A DNA stretch of 64,000 bases from Polytrichum commune (lineage: Eukaryota; Streptophyta; Polytrichopsida; Polytrichales; Polytrichaceae), in assembly GCA_950295325.1 (NCBI GenBank), contig OX485805.1:38489501-38553500 (forward strand), written 5' to 3'. Each line of letters begins with the position of its first letter. Positions within the stretch are counted from its first letter, which is position 1. This document shows positions 42,401 through 55,098 of the stretch, one piece after another. Position numbers and translations under genes: made by a program. Below the pieces are notes generated by a model that was not told the DNA's origin, did no database searches, and saw only the letters and a list, made by a program, of their open reading frames with translations.

Positions 42401-43509
42401 CTCCCAATCAGAACCTTTCTAGAACTCGTGAGGACATTTTAACTCCAAACAATACACTCCAGAGCTCTGCAATCTTGTTACGGTCAAAATGTCATCATGG
42501 TTGATTGCACATAAATGAACATTCAGTTTATTTTGCCTCAAAATTCTGGGTACCCATTGAGTATATTGCACTTCCTCACATTGTGCAACAGTTGGAAAAA
42601 AACTGCACGAAAAGCTACTACCAGCCTTTGCAGCTGGCAGCAACCTCTTCAGAAAGTCGCTTCCAGTATACTTCACTTCCTCACATTTTGCAAAAATAGA
42701 GAGTCGCATAAAAACTGCACTTAAAAGTAAAAAGACCAGAACAAACATAGAAAACAGACAATTCTCAAACGAACTCTCCGTGTAAAATTCCTTCATCAAT
42801 GTCCACAGCTACATGTCAAAATGAGCCAAAATTCTGATATCGATTGGGGATTCTGAAACCCAGTATATTACACTTCCTCACATTGTGCAACGTAAGGCAG
42901 TTGAATAAGAACTGCACCAAACTGCACCAACCTCTTCAAAGAGAAATAGGTAAAGAAAAAAGAAGAAAAACATAAGAACACTGCAATACTGTCTGCAGTT
43001 GAGTCATTTCTCTCTGTGTAGAATAATGCAATACCTTCATCAACATCCACAGCGACATGCAGCAACTTCGGCGATGACCCCCCGAATTCTGCCACCACAA
43101 AGCTGGGCTCCCCTCCATCGGTGCAAGAAGATGGCTCATCAGCACCTTCGAATAGCCCACAGGCGGCAGCGGCATCGGTGGCGGCAGGATCGGTGACCAA
43201 AGGCCTTACCCCTCGGTCCACCGCCGCTGCTGATGCATTCTTGTAATGCATTGCAATGGCACTGCCGCTGCTGCTGCTGCCTTCAACACACTGCTGCCTC
43301 CCGCCCTCCGAGAAAGAAGAAGAAGGCCGTGAGAATGTAGCCCTCGTAGACCATGAGCCCCCCCATGATGTCGAATGCCATTTCCGTTTCGACATCAATG
43401 GCCGAGGCAATAACGAAGAGGATGATGACGGTAGGGCTCCATCGACAATCTTCTGAGAAGGGAAAACTGCGGTGCTGCTGGATATGCCCAAACTAGTGGT
43501 GGCCATCAT
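39496..43509 (-). CDS. HAD-superfamily 5'(3')-nucleotidase-like (NT5C type) phosphatase, six exons
   Basis: Exons on the minus strand: 43509-43035, 42270-42173, 41976-41952, 41645-41525, 41091-40957 and 39697-39496 (TAG). All introns are GT-AG and all phases join, giving 351 residues. Residues 1-150 are Ser/Ala-rich, like a plastid transit peptide plus a variable linker. The HAD fold follows: motif I VAVDVDEVLG (D155, D157), a helical cap (FMKIWNCSQAEANDRV..FFESEHF), motif II VVVTSRQ (T240), motif III RPKSE (K280) and motif IV LIDDNPRY (D294, D295). It then continues ECAEHGIEVLLFD to a short tail, as in plant and bacterial NT5C-type proteins. The expected chemistry is Mg-dependent phosphate removal from nucleotides or similar small molecules; the substrate is unknown. 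Exon 3 is only 25 bp. All catalytic residues are present, so the gene looks functional. A second in-frame Met follows directly at 43506. Confidence 0.93.
39834..40150. repeat. Dispersed repeat in HAD gene intron 5 (uninterrupted copy)
   Basis: Contiguous copy of the family whose two halves lie apart at 26236-26440 and 26962-27066. It lies within the 1.26-kb fifth intron. Confidence 0.7.
40330..40805. mobile_element. Decayed Tourist-like MITE relative in HAD gene intron 5
   Basis: Blocks GAGGGCCTGTGACAATTGAA, CTCTCATTGGTGGT, TCCTACATGGCATG and GGGAGACCATGACACT keep the order of the 27317/62755 family, and the right part ends with ATGTGGCCCTTGG. Terminal repeats are no longer exact. The gene has tolerated the insertion in its intron. 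Confidence 0.6.
42555..42895. repeat. Short direct repeats in HAD gene intron 1
   Basis: AGTATATTGCACTTCCTCAC and variants occur at about 42557, 42667 and 42860, each followed by a TTGCAAA/TTGTGCAA block and an ACTGCAC motif, a small local duplication in the first intron. Confidence 0.7.
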
Positions 43510-44700
43510 CTCCTTATTATATTTCTACTTCTTCTGCTGCTGCTTTTGGGATGTATTTTGTGATTTGGGCGCCCAATTTTAAACTAACCTACTGCAAGTG
43601 GCGGGGAATTGCAAATCTATTGTTCTTCCAAAGAATATGAAATTGCACCACATGTTACGCTACGATGCTCCAAGTGGCGATGGTGGCGAAGGTATGTGGT
43701 GGATGGAAACCCCCCGTCATGGTCCTTATAACATGTAGTAATTGTTGCCCTACAGAATGAGGAAGGATCTATCCCACATCACCAACAGCCTGTACAGACA
43801 GATCTCTCCTTCAATTCCTCGTCGCCAATGACCATCAACCACCTCAAGCGCCCCAAAAGCTACGAACACAGATACACCACGCCAAAAACCATCACAATAA
43901 TTTACAGAAGCTTTACCAAAAAAATACCAAAAAACATGGAATATTCTTCAATGAAGGAATGCGACACCACCTTCAAGCCTACTCAGATCTCCCCTCAGAA
44001 CCCGCATCATCAACTACCTAAAGTACACAAGAAAAAAATTCACCAAAACAATTTCCAAACTCTGACCGAATGAAAAAGCTCACATTAAAAAAGAAAAATC
44101 CTGGACCTGCGAAGGTCAAGAAGAACAATGCGACTGGATTCGGGTCCCAATCACAGAAGGAAAAAAACCAAAAAAACTGTAAGTAAAGTACCGAGACACT
44201 GATGAGTGGTGAGAGACGGCAGCAGCAAAGGGGACAATGCGAGCGCAACCCAGAAAAACCCTAACGATGTTTTGAAAACCCACAAAATCCGAGACGCGAA
44301 ACCAGTTTTATGGACTTGGGTCCGATGAATTTTGACGAAAAGTTGGCCAATTTGCGGCGCAGGGAGCACTTGAATGCAGCCCTCGTGTGCCGCCCTTTCT
44401 TTCTCTCTCTTGGCGTTCTTTCCTTCTTTGTTTCTCTGTTTTCTCTCACTCTCCTTTAAGGGAGCCTGCCGAGTGTTGTGGGAACACAAAGCCCTAAATT
44501 GGAATCTACATAATCCCCTAATTCTGTTTCCGTGATTTTCCAAATTAAGGATTTTCACAATGTAAATTACCTTTATATGCACCAAACTCTCATGATAATC
44601 TAACTTCTCATCTTCAATTGGGTTGAGGTAGATGGATCTTAGAGTAGAGGCGCCCATAACCGATCAATTAAGAGATTTTGCGCACGATCGATAGAAGTAT
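43510..44700 (-). promoter_or_regulatory. Leader and promoter region of the HAD gene
   Basis: Upstream of the start codon lies a GC-balanced stretch unlike the AT-rich surroundings, ending near 44650. On the minus strand it carries the telo-box-like TTAGGGTTTTT (44255-44265 complement), common in plant housekeeping promoters and leaders, and pyrimidine-rich tracts. Long open frames here (44151-44657 minus, 43828-44073 plus) have no known domains and are probably untranslated leader. A leader intron is possible but not demonstrable. Confidence 0.35.
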
Positions 44701-45012
44701 AAGGTGGTGCAAATTTTTCCTATGTAGAAAGATAGAAATTAGGAGGATTGTTAATTTTTCAGTAATTATATTATTTAAATTGAAATTCTTATTAAAAAAA
44801 TCAAGTCAAGAACTGGCCCGGACATACTACCAATGTCTAGAGTTTGTCATAAACGCTCATTCATCCTCACTTTAGCACTCGAAAACCAAGACATGTGCCA
44901 TGGCATTGTTGGTTTTGGCATGATCGAAATGCAACCCCAACCTTATCGAAATTCTAGTACCCTATAGATTGCTGATGGGTTCCTTGACGACGACAACAAC
45001 AACAACAAAAAT

Positions 45013-45262
45013 TGTTGGATGTTCCCGAGTATCTAACCTCATGTCCAAAATCATTCCATCCACTCATTGTTGAAACACTAACCCCCAAGTTGTAAAGGAC
45101 ATGTTACTGCAAATAACTGAAGGAAGACATTTTTTATGTTGTTTGTATTGTGGAAGGTTGTTGTCACTGCTAGTTAAAAAATTTGAACATGTCGAAGAGC
45201 ATAGTCAAATTGTATATTCTATACAAATGGCGAGTGTGTAGGCATATGCATCAAGACATGTC
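45013..45262. repeat. 250-bp dispersed repeat, left copy
   Basis: Begins TGTTGGATGTTC and is about 95% identical to 47371-47620 in the same orientation, 2.36 kb away. The pair could be remains of terminal repeats of a retroelement or a duplicated fragment; no matching target duplication or coding region was seen. Confidence 0.8.
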
Positions 45263-45579
45263 CCATTCCATTAGTGTGCTATCGGTAAGACATTTACTAC
45301 ACTAAATATACCAATTAATGAGAGTGATACTAATTCAAGTCACATGCACAAACTAGCCAAATCTCATAGTTATCAAGGGCTAAAGTTGCTATTGAGTGAC
45401 ACCAAATTCATGACTACAATATTTTCTATGTTCATTTACCATAGATTTCAAGAAAATTAACGTGCTTGTGAGTAGTGTGCCTATGATTAGTGTGCGCCAC
45501 ATGTTTGTCATTGAATAGTGCCAAGTGCCAAGATGAACAATGCTTCCTAGTCGTAGATCTAAGATTTTTAGTGGTACTA

Positions 45580-45800
45580 CACTAGTAGAAAACTATGTCA
45601 AAAAGAACCGAACCTGAAATTGGCTTCGGTTCTTTTGACCAACCTGATTTGCAGCCGCTAAACAATTGCATTTTTTTTTGGTTTAGCGATTGAAATTTTA
45701 GAAATTTGGGGGCGTGTAATATACCGTTGGAAAGGTTTTGAAAATAAATTTCCAACGGTATATTACACGCCTCCAAATTTTCTAAAATTGCAATTTCTAC
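45580..45800. mobile_element. Foldback MITE with CACTAG end, right end lost
   Basis: Starts CACTAGTAGAAAA, an En/Spm-like end. Its core is a near-perfect hairpin: 45712-45733 and 45749-45770 are a 22-bp perfect inverted repeat (TTTCCAACGGTATATTACAC on the right arm) with a 15-bp loop, and pairing extends outward to about 45695-45790. The right arm stops there, whereas the full copy at 55580-55924 continues. Confidence 0.65.
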
Positions 45801-47365
45801 AATGTAATATTTGTTTATTTAATTGCATTGACACACTTTAATCTTTTTCTTCTTTTTGTATCAAATGTCTATGAGAGTGGCACTGTTAGGCATCAATTTT
45901 TTGAAATCCAATAACTCTCTAAAGAATATCACAGATTTGTGACCCACAAAGCTATTGAAGTGTAATTCCTTTGTTGCTTACCGCCTAAGGCAAATCATTG
46001 CAGTTGATTCTCCCTCACCACAATGCAGGAGGTAGTATGATTTTCATTTAGTACATTTCTTCTTTACAATTTATTAGTTTTGTCGTTTTTTTGCAAGAAG
46101 CTCACATCTTTTGTTTTGTCTCTTTCGTAGGTTCAACCAAGTCATCTCCTTTTGAGTTCTCATTTGCTTTCCACACCTCAAGGTTTTACCTAGATAGAAA
46201 TTAGCCAACTTTACAGAGGAGTCATTAGTGACTACCAAGACACCGGGAGCTCTCCACATCATATGCTTCTTCCACAAAGAAGGCAAAAAAACCAGCATGA
46301 GGCTCTGGAAACGAAGGTTGATTCAAGATTACTTAGCCAACGGGAGCCCTCCTAATCTTTTCTTGCATATGTAGATGTACATAGTCTAGGCTTTTTGTAT
46401 GTTTATGGAATATAGTTTTACTTTCGGTTTAATGTACATTGCAATTTCGTATTGGAATGTCCCTATATAAGCCCATTAGATAATCACCATTTGAGAATGT
46501 AGTTCCATGAAGCCTCCAATCTTTCTTTCAATTAGACCAACAAGTTGACATTAGTCATTATCTCACGGAGGCTACGGCACTCTGTCACTCTAAAGAGTTA
46601 ACTTGTTTGAAACCATTTTGATGTACTTTCAGTCCCATTAGCCTTTTCAACTTCATGGACTTTAAAACCAATTTCATTTTATTTCATTTCAATGCACAAC
46701 TTGGTGTTTGAGATTTTATGAATAAAGTTGTACTTCCCAAACCCCGTTTTTACTCTCCACATGTGCTTCATTTTATATATTTTGTTGATTGTATTTTATT
46801 TCTAGTGGTATAGACGGGGAGACCTCTCAATGTTCTCGGAGACTAAACTTATTATAATTATCTATTATGAAATTTATAGTATACTTTACTACTTCTCTTA
46901 TCTCATAAATACTTACTCTTTTACTTGAAACCAAGAATAATTTGAGCATCAGCCCTAGTCCCATTCTTGTTTACTATAATATTTCAAGGCTTTTATTTGA
47001 TAATTTTGTGATTAACTTATCATTAATCATCATTAATCATCAATTAGATTATATAAACAATATTTATTAATTATATAAATTTAGTTAAATACGTGCTTGA
47101 GAATCTTCTGTGAAAGATTATTGTTGGATAGATACGAAAAGTAAAAGATTATTTTTCTCTTATACTTACAAAATGTTTTGCTAGTTCTTGTTGCACATCA
47201 ATGAATCGCAAACTTCACTCATTCCACCACTATTTTTTCCATTCCTTTGAGGGTTTAGGATTGATAACTTAAAGTAGATATGCCTAATTTGGTTACCCAC
47301 CTTAATCAAACACATGTATTTGAGTGTTATATGGTTAGGTGTGACTTCAAGAATGGATACCAAAA
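45801..47365. other. Intergenic, nothing recognised
   Basis: AT-rich decayed sequence. A minus-strand open frame at 46074-46298 (74 codons, Lys/Arg-rich end) has no known domain. Confidence 0.45.
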
Positions 47366-47370
47366 AGAGT

Positions 47371-47620
47371 TGTTGGATGTTCTCGAGTATCTAATTCCAT
47401 GTCCAAAATCATTCCATCCATCCATTGTTGAAACACTAACCCCCAAGTTGTAAAGGACATGTTACTACAAATAACTGAATGAAGACATTTTTTATGTTGT
47501 TTGTATTGTGGAAGGTTGTTGTCATTTCTAGTTAAAAATTTTGAACATGTCGAAGAGCATAGTCAAATTGTATATTCTATACAAATGGCGAGTGTGTAGG
47601 CATATGCATCAGGACACATC
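47371..47620. repeat. 250-bp dispersed repeat, right copy
   Basis: Partner of 45013-45262. It is preceded by a block (47270-47360) distantly related to the CAAATATAGGTGTCC family. Confidence 0.8.
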
Positions 47621-50600
47621 CCAATGCCAAGAAAAAATAACTAAATGCCTGGACAAAAATGTGGAGGCACTTGCATTAGGAGACATCCCAAAAGACAAAC
47701 ATCTCAAGTAAAATATTTCACAAAGAAATTGAAGCTAAGAGAACTTACATTCCATTATGTTGAATGTATGCCACCCAATTTTGCAGGTTGCAGCATTTCA
47801 TGATCGACCCAGCCTACTCTTCCTTATGTGACATCCTCAGAGAAGGTAGGCCTTGCATCTTTGTCGTGGATTTTCAAGTTCAACATGTTGGACATGTACA
47901 TCCTTTTTTCTTTGTCCAATGACCACACAACAACAATGTCGTGGAAACAAAAGTAAGCCTTGATATCTTATTGGTTGGCAAAATTTAAGTCGTTCATCAC
48001 ATCTCTCGTAGCCTCTGTTGTGTGTTGACCTTCAAGAATCTAGAAATCACTTTCGAACATAGTTTGTTTGTATTTAGGTATTTCGAGCAAAAAATTGTAT
48101 TTTTGGGTCTTTTATCCAATTCGATAGGCATTACAAGACTAGACCTATAGCCTATGACCCATGCATCGTTGTTACCTCATCCATCAAGTGTTGACATCTA
48201 CCCTCTATAACTTGCTAGGTACATGCACAGTTGGTGCACAATGTAGATGTTCCAATGGCACCTTCAGTGTGCATCCTTCAACATTGTCAAGAGAAACTTT
48301 GAGTTTTTCTACATCCGCAAGAAGTCTTTCAAGGTAACTTCATTCGGGTTATTATTATTGCTTTTTTTTTTGGGGGGGGGGGGGAAGGGTGGGGCTTTGT
48401 ATCCTTGGTTGATCCCATCCTTTGTCCCTCGAAGTGTCCACGAGGGTGTTCCCCCATGTGTACTACTACTACCTGAGATTGGGGGATCTCCTGGTCCATG
48501 CTTGGGATTAATTTTTCACTCTCTTTTGTGATGGCATAGGAATGAGGTTTTTAAATCATCAACCATGAAATGGAATCTCTCTATGATATCGTCCAGCAAC
48601 CTTTCGTCCTCGGCAAACCACATGAAACCAAAGTTTGTCAATCTCCAACAAATGTATGTGTTTAGTTTCGTGGCATGGATCACTAGCCCTACATAATTGA
48701 GATTACTAGTGGTGGAAGATTCACAAATCTTTTAGATGACAAAGTCAAAAAAGTATTTTTTGATGTTGGCCACCTCTACAAAAGATTTTGCAATCGTTTT
48801 ACCTTTTACATTTTATCACATACACATAATTAATTTTCATGGTGTTTTGGGGGGTATCCTCCACCACCTCGGCACCATTTCCCAACTTGATCCTTCACTA
48901 AATATGTAACCATTGTTGTGTAAATAAAAAACTTCCTAAGCTTTCACCAATGTTTTAAGACGCCAATTGCTTACCCATCTCCCTCTAGCAAGAAACCTCC
49001 CTATAGTGAACGAATTAATCTTTGAGATGGAAGATCTAATTCCTCAATAACTCTACAATAGAACCGTATAGATTGGGAGACCTCTCGATTTGCTCTACAA
49101 CTCAACACATGAACCCACTACCTATAACAACATTATAACCATAACAAACGAATTTGAGAATATCATATGCTTAAACAAAATTGTGAGTGTAAGAGAAAGG
49201 GCACATGCACAATTTACAAATGCAACACATTGATCGGGCTAACAAAATAATCTAGAAATAGAAACATCCTCGTGTAGGATTGCTCTATGCAATTGTAGCA
49301 AACCCAAGCATTTCAAACTTGGCATTCAAGCTCATTGTGATAGACATTTATTAGTTGGTAAGTAAACTTTGACCACCTCTAGAACAAGAATATGAGTTCC
49401 AAATTTGGAAATCCAAATCCTCAAATTTGTGTATACACAAAAATATACACAAAATTTTGAAAGATTGTGTTTCTTTTCCAGTCAAACTTCCTCATCCATC
49501 ATTATCATCAACTTGGGAACTTCAACTTTATAACAATTGGATATATCAAACTTTGTGTAAACGAGGATATTCTTTTCCCATGTCTTCACAATGGAGTTGG
49601 TTTCCACATACAAACAGTCAACAACTAAACATGTTGTTGACAATGAATTGGAATTCTCTCGACATTATGAATGTTCCCATTTCATTGGAATGTACCTGTT
49701 GACAACAAAAGGTTACAAAAATCAATTGCATTGCCTTTAAAGGAGATGTTCTTATCAAACAACACCCCCCCCCCTTTGATGAGTGGACGATTGTGACATA
49801 CCAACCCATTTATCAATTGTAAACCTCCAACAAGATTAACACATATGTGAAAACTTGGCATTTAAAAAATATTTGGACTTGTAAAAACGGCCTAGATGCA
49901 ACCACGCACTATGTATAGTTGATCGCCAACTCAAACATAATTTAATTCTCACTTCCTTGTTGTAGTAGATTGTCTTAAATGTAGTATTAATTACTTGTTA
50001 AGGCTTCTCCAAAGTGGCACGCAAACATGCAATGGTGACTCGATTGCTTTAACCCACAAACGTTGAATGACAAGCATTGTATAGATTTTCAATTGGTTTA
50101 CGGAATAATGTGCAATTCATGGTCATTGTTACCAAGATAAGAATGTAGGTTGGCCACCTCAAATTCGTCATTGCATGATCTTTGGATGCATTTGTCCACC
50201 TCCCCAAAATATTTTGGAATGTTTTGTTTCAAGTGCCGACTCTATAAAGTACCCGTGGTCTTCCCTATATCAACATATGTACATTTGGTTTCTTTTAGGA
50301 TCTTAATGAGGCAACGTCCTCATGATGTTGTATCATTAATTTATATGTCATGTTTTGGTGCTAAGAATCACACATTCAACTAATTGAATTGGCTCTATTT
50401 TTTGGGGCACAACCTCGTTAGGCATCTCGTCCTTAAATGTATTGATGACACAAGGGACAAGGCATTTTCTAAGATGTGTATAAAATGTCAAAATCCAAGG
50501 ATTTCTCAAGGATTGTTATATAAGAGAAGATACGAGGCATCATCAAAGGATCACATTCATACAAATAATCTCTCACCATGAATCTAGAAGTCAATCTCTC

Positions 50601-52586
50601 AAGTTTGATAATCATCACATAATCTCATTCTTGAATCTTTGTCTTGCCAACATGGTTTGGTATATATGGATAATACATATTGATGAAAAGTTGCAAACAT
50701 GATATGATATTGGAGTGATCAAACTGTCAAATTGCTCTAAAGATGTGGACATCTCTTCAGATGCAAAGGATAAATCGAAAAACTATTTTATAACCGATCG
50801 TGCCTCCGAGAGCGTAAGAGTTTCCAAACTCGTCATAAATGTCCATCCACAAAGACATGATATCATCCAGTATCCTTAGCTTATGTTCATGAGCATATCA
50901 GATATGATTGATAACCAACTTCGAGAAGGTGGAAGACCCCTTCCCAACACACGACTCATCATCCACTCACCTCTCATTGGTTATCCACCTTATAAATAAC
51001 CATGTAAATAATATTTTGAAGAGTGGGACTTAGGGGGGGTGCTCAAAAACACTTATTCTTTTAACAAGATCCAAAGGACAATTTAGGCCCAAAAAGTCCT
51101 TGTGGGTAACTCTAAATGCGTCCACCTAGGAGATAGCAAGAGAGTTGTGATGAGTACATTGGACCAAGGGTGTCCACAATAAATTGTAGAGGGCTCCCTA
51201 TTCCGTCTGTACATGTGCCGGATGTAGTTTCCACGTGGGATAAGAGTGGGTCATGACGAATGTGAGCATGACATGTGGCAAATTTTGAAGGAAAATTATC
51301 ATTTTGTATCGGACTAGAGAGCTTTCTACAATATTGTATTTAGTGTCATTTGGTATTTTATGTCAACGTGGTAATTTTTTTGATGACGCTCATGAATAAG
51401 CTTACGAATATGGTCATCCCAATTTACTTTTAGTTCATCCACTTTTGGTGTATTTTGCATCCTAGCATTTTTGTAATTAATCATTGTCATGGATGATTGA
51501 GAATCCGATGAGAAATCACTAAGTAAGTGATAGTAAATGCAACATTGTAAATCCATAATGTCCAATTTTGTTTTACAATGGATGACAAATAACGTTAGTT
51601 TTTTCCATTTAGTTTTGGTGACACTACACAAGCGATTTACAATTAAGGCCCATCCTCACATGGCTTTACCAAATAACCAAAGTCTTTCCTAAAAACCGGG
51701 TATAGCTCTCTCTCTCTCTCTCGGTTATAGCCGAGGCATCCAGAGATTTTCGAGTAGGTTTTAGTTAAGTAGCTTTCAGACATGTTCATTGCTTTTATCT
51801 ACCGAGCAATGACAGGTTGGATAGTTTTTGTCCCATCCCCAAATGCCTTACCACTCATCTATCTTATCATTGGTTTATGCTAATGCAACTCCTCGTGCCC
51901 TCATAGCTAAGACTAAAAGCAACCAATCACAAGGGCAAGCAGGAGGTGACACTTTTAAAAGTCCTACATCGTTGCCTCCTGTCTAGGTACTGATGGGAGG
52001 GTCGGTGCTCGAGGCTTATTAGAAACCTCTGCATTTAAACAATGCCACATCCTCTGCCAACTAGGCTTGGGATTCAACAGAGCCGACGGTGCGAAGGCCG
52101 TGTTTCTTAGAACGAACTTTTAGGCTAAGCTAAAGTCACGTGGGGAAGGGGCATTAGTATTGCGCAAGATGGACAAATAGAATTGGTGACACTAAATACA
52201 AATTTGCTTAGTATTTATAGCATGTTGGGTGGAAGGGACTTTTGACTCGGTGTAAGCTACTCCGCGTATAAAGAAGAAGCGAGGGCAGGCATGCTAGTAC
52301 TACTCCTCTAACTTACTGGCATGAAAGTTATTGAGTCTCTAGAAAGATCCACAAAAAGCATGCACTGTAAGTGGTGCAGAAAGTGCAAAGAAGGTGCCGG
52401 AATGTCGAGGTTCGGAAGGTGTGACATGTACCACCTCATGCTTCGACGTTAATTAATATTTTTTTGGGTCTAAGGAAACTCAATTGTTTAATACACCGAT
52501 TTCTCCCATTTAGTGTGTGTGGCACTAATTCCCGAAACACACACTAATTTTGCCAAATTTCAATACTAGCGAGGGCTAACTTTTTA
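47621..52586. other. Long intergenic stretch of decayed sequence
   Basis: No supported gene. On the minus strand about 48330-47800 there are short protein-like pieces that may be an old transposon ORF, but no family could be named. Simple tracts: T-then-G run at 48360-48385, C run at 49766-49775, (CT)n at 51705-51722, (TC/TA)n at 52720-52742. A GTCCTACATCG near 51964 resembles a plant snRNA upstream element but lacks a matching TATA. Confidence 0.45.
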
Positions 52587-52999
52587 TTGGCTTTGTCTGT
52601 AGGAGAGAGACTATGCATCAACTTCTTTGTTTCAAGAGCAAATTTCCTAACCACTTTGCGTTCACACTTGGATGTTACTTGTTCTTGTTATTTGTGGTCC
52701 ACTTTATTTAATGTAGACTCTCTCTCTCTCTATATATATATAATTGCTCCCTAAAATGCATTGAAAGAAATCTAGTTAACTATAGTTATTTCGGAAGTTC
52801 TTGATTATTCATTTTAAAAATTTCGAGTGATAAATGAGTAGCTTCAATCCTTGACCCACATTTGAGAAGAAGGTGCCCAAAATCCAAGAAAGGTTTGGTA
52901 TAGCGAATAACCATGGATTGGCATGAGCAAAGTGGACAGCTACAATTGTAGTCTTTCATAATAGAGGATAGAGCCTCACGGTTCTACCGTTTTCTTGTT
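52587..52999. repeat. ~415-bp dispersed repeat, left copy
   Basis: About 90% identical to 55099-55515 in direct orientation, 2.5 kb away (shared GACTATGCATCAACTTCTT, GCTCCCTAAAATGCATTGAA, CTCACGGTTCTACCG). Ends are not of TG..CA type and no target duplication was seen, so whether it is a terminal repeat or a duplication is open. Confidence 0.8.
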
Positions 53000-53271
53000 A
53001 TTTTAGCGAGCAATACGAAATTGGTGTGTACATGTTCATTTACTATACGTTTGAAGCAAATGAATGCTTGCTCCAAGGTGCGTTTGACGCTCGAGGTTGC
53101 AACTTTGTGAATTGTTCTCGAATGGTGTAGCAGTAATAATAACTTCATGCATTGTAAAATGGTATGGTAGGCATTGTTGTACATCCAAACTTGGCGAAAA
53201 CAATGACAAAAACACTTTGAGGATGGATTCTTGGCATGGAACCCTAGATCTTTTGGTGGTACTGATTTCAT
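52984..53271 (-). other. Isolated 95-codon open frame, unidentified
   Basis: Encodes a Cys/His-containing start (AKNPSSKCFCHCF) and a helical remainder (LEQAFICFKRIVNEHV). It could be a transposon-protein fragment; no family recognised. Confidence 0.2.
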
Positions 53272-53678
53272 AGCATCAAGAAATTTAATATCGCCTCGTT
53301 ATTTTCCAACACACACGATTAGCCAACCCTCGCTAAATGGGATAGTCAGTGTAGCGAAATTGCATGTGTAAATATTAACTTATGTTGGGGCAATATATAA
53401 GTGAATGCATGGGTATCAATAATCAACATCAATAATGGTTTCAAAGATTGTTGATATCAAATTTATGATAGTAGTCAAACATTGATGTTTGGTGGGTGTC
53501 TCAAGGTGACAAAAACCTTTGTGTAGCCATGTTATTATCCTTGTCGATATGAGGATGATTTTTCTTAAGTATGAAGGTTCTTGGATGATATACAACCCGG
53601 ATGGTACCGAAATCAAAAATATTGTCAAATTTCTTTACCCTAAAGCCTAAAATTTTAATATTAATATATGGATCTCAT

Positions 53679-53954
53679 GGTGGGTTTACACTAGGCTCCG
53701 AGTCTACCTTTAATGAACCTTGCTTTGAGACTCGTGATTGGACCTACTAAGCTTGGATATAGGTTACTCAAACTAGGGTGAGTATTTATTGAGCGGAATT
53801 GTGATGCCATACTTGCACCATTTCATTTTATTTTCTCCATACCTTGGATATGGACCTTAATGTAAATTCCTTGGATCTAATTATTTGTTCACCACCAATA
53901 GGATCACTTAGTTTTGAAGCTCTCTTAAATCTTTGATCCTAGTGTAAACCCACC
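53679..53954. mobile_element. Small MITE, ~276 bp, GGTGGGTTTACACTAGG ends
   Basis: GGTGGGTTTACACTAGG at the left end is a perfect 17-bp inverted repeat of the right end (CCTAGTGTAAACCCACC). Further inverted similarity follows inward (GGCTCCGAG versus GGATCAAAG). No clear target duplication. The GTTTACACTA core recalls the ends of the 16942-18462 element. Confidence 0.65.
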
Positions 53955-53983
53955 CTTGACATGACTAGGCCATGCAATCAAGG

Positions 53984-54480
53984 TCACAATTTTCATAACA
54001 ATGCGGATTTTGTGACCTTCTAGGTCTAATACGGTTTGGTCGAAGATATCCAATTTGTTTGGATACCTCCACTATGATAGTCTGGCAAACTTCATAGATA
54101 AAATGCATTGGAAACCAATCACATCTTTGTAATTTATATGCATTATGCGAACCTCTAAGCTTCACATGGTTGGTTGAAGATACCTAATTCACCCTACTAT
54201 AGTCAGTTGGACTAGAGTGTCTAAAAAGACACCCCATAAATCACTCATATTTTCATAATTAATGTGAATTATGTGAACCTCTAGATTTCATATGGATGGT
54301 TGAAAATACTTAGATCACCTAGATATTCCCATTGTGATTGAATAGATCATAGTGATAGTGGACATCAACTACATCTTCAATGATTGATGTGGACTATGTG
54401 AACTATTCAATCTCATATAATTATTCGAAGACATTAGATTCACCACATATTCACCACATACCCCCACTATGATTGGCGGG
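53984..54480. repeat. Four diverged ~125-bp tandem units
   Basis: Units at about 53984, 54118, 54244 and 54367 share, in order, TCACAT.TTT..TAAT, ATG.(G/A)(A/T)TTATG.GAAC, CTCTA(A/G).TTCA(C/T)ATGG.TGGTTGAA(G/A)ATA and CC.ACTATGAT-like blocks. Confidence 0.6.
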
Positions 54481-55098
54481 ACCATATTAGGTAAAGTGCA
54501 CGAAGAATCAAGTCCTAAGACGGTCACCCATCCTAGCATCATTTCGGACCTCAACCAACAACCTTGGAGTTCCAATAACATTGTGGTTTAAGGCCGAACT
54601 TTAATTGCTATACACCGTAGTGATATTTTTTCTTTATACAAGTGGACGTCACATGCCCTTAAGAGGTCCACGAAACTATGCAATCTTACTCCATTGAGGG
54701 TTGAGAGATTGTAGTCCTCCAAGTGTGGGTGTCATAGCTAGGCCCTAGCCCCCGTAGTTTGGGAAGAACCATTCTTCAAGTGTTAGAGTGAAGTCAAGTG
54801 AGAATGTTAGGTATTCGCACACGTGCACATTGAATGTAGCGTTTTGTGCTTCGTAAGCATTGAAAGGATAGCCTGTATCCCCGCTTGCCAAGTGGAAGCA
54901 CATTTCTCAATGGGAACTAAGTTAACTCAAGGTTTGTGGGTGTTATTCGGTTTGTTGTTCTTCCGCTTCTACCGATTGTATTTACTCTAACAAAACATGT
55001 CACATTAGCAAATTTACGATGAAATATGAACATAAATTGGATTAAAAATTGGATTATATGTCCTTGATTTAGTTATGATTATTGGAAGTGCATATTTG

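Noticed and set aside
44151-44657. 168-codon minus-strand ORF
   Set aside because: It has low-complexity, basic and hydrophobic stretches with no domain, lies in the likely leader of the HAD gene, and is overlapped by other open frames.
45013-47620. LTR retrotransposon bounded by the 250-bp repeats
   Set aside because: No matching target duplication, primer site or coding remnant between the repeats was seen.
51958-51975. snRNA-type upstream element GTCCTACATCG
   Set aside because: One mismatch from consensus, no TATA at the required distance, and no snRNA sequence downstream.
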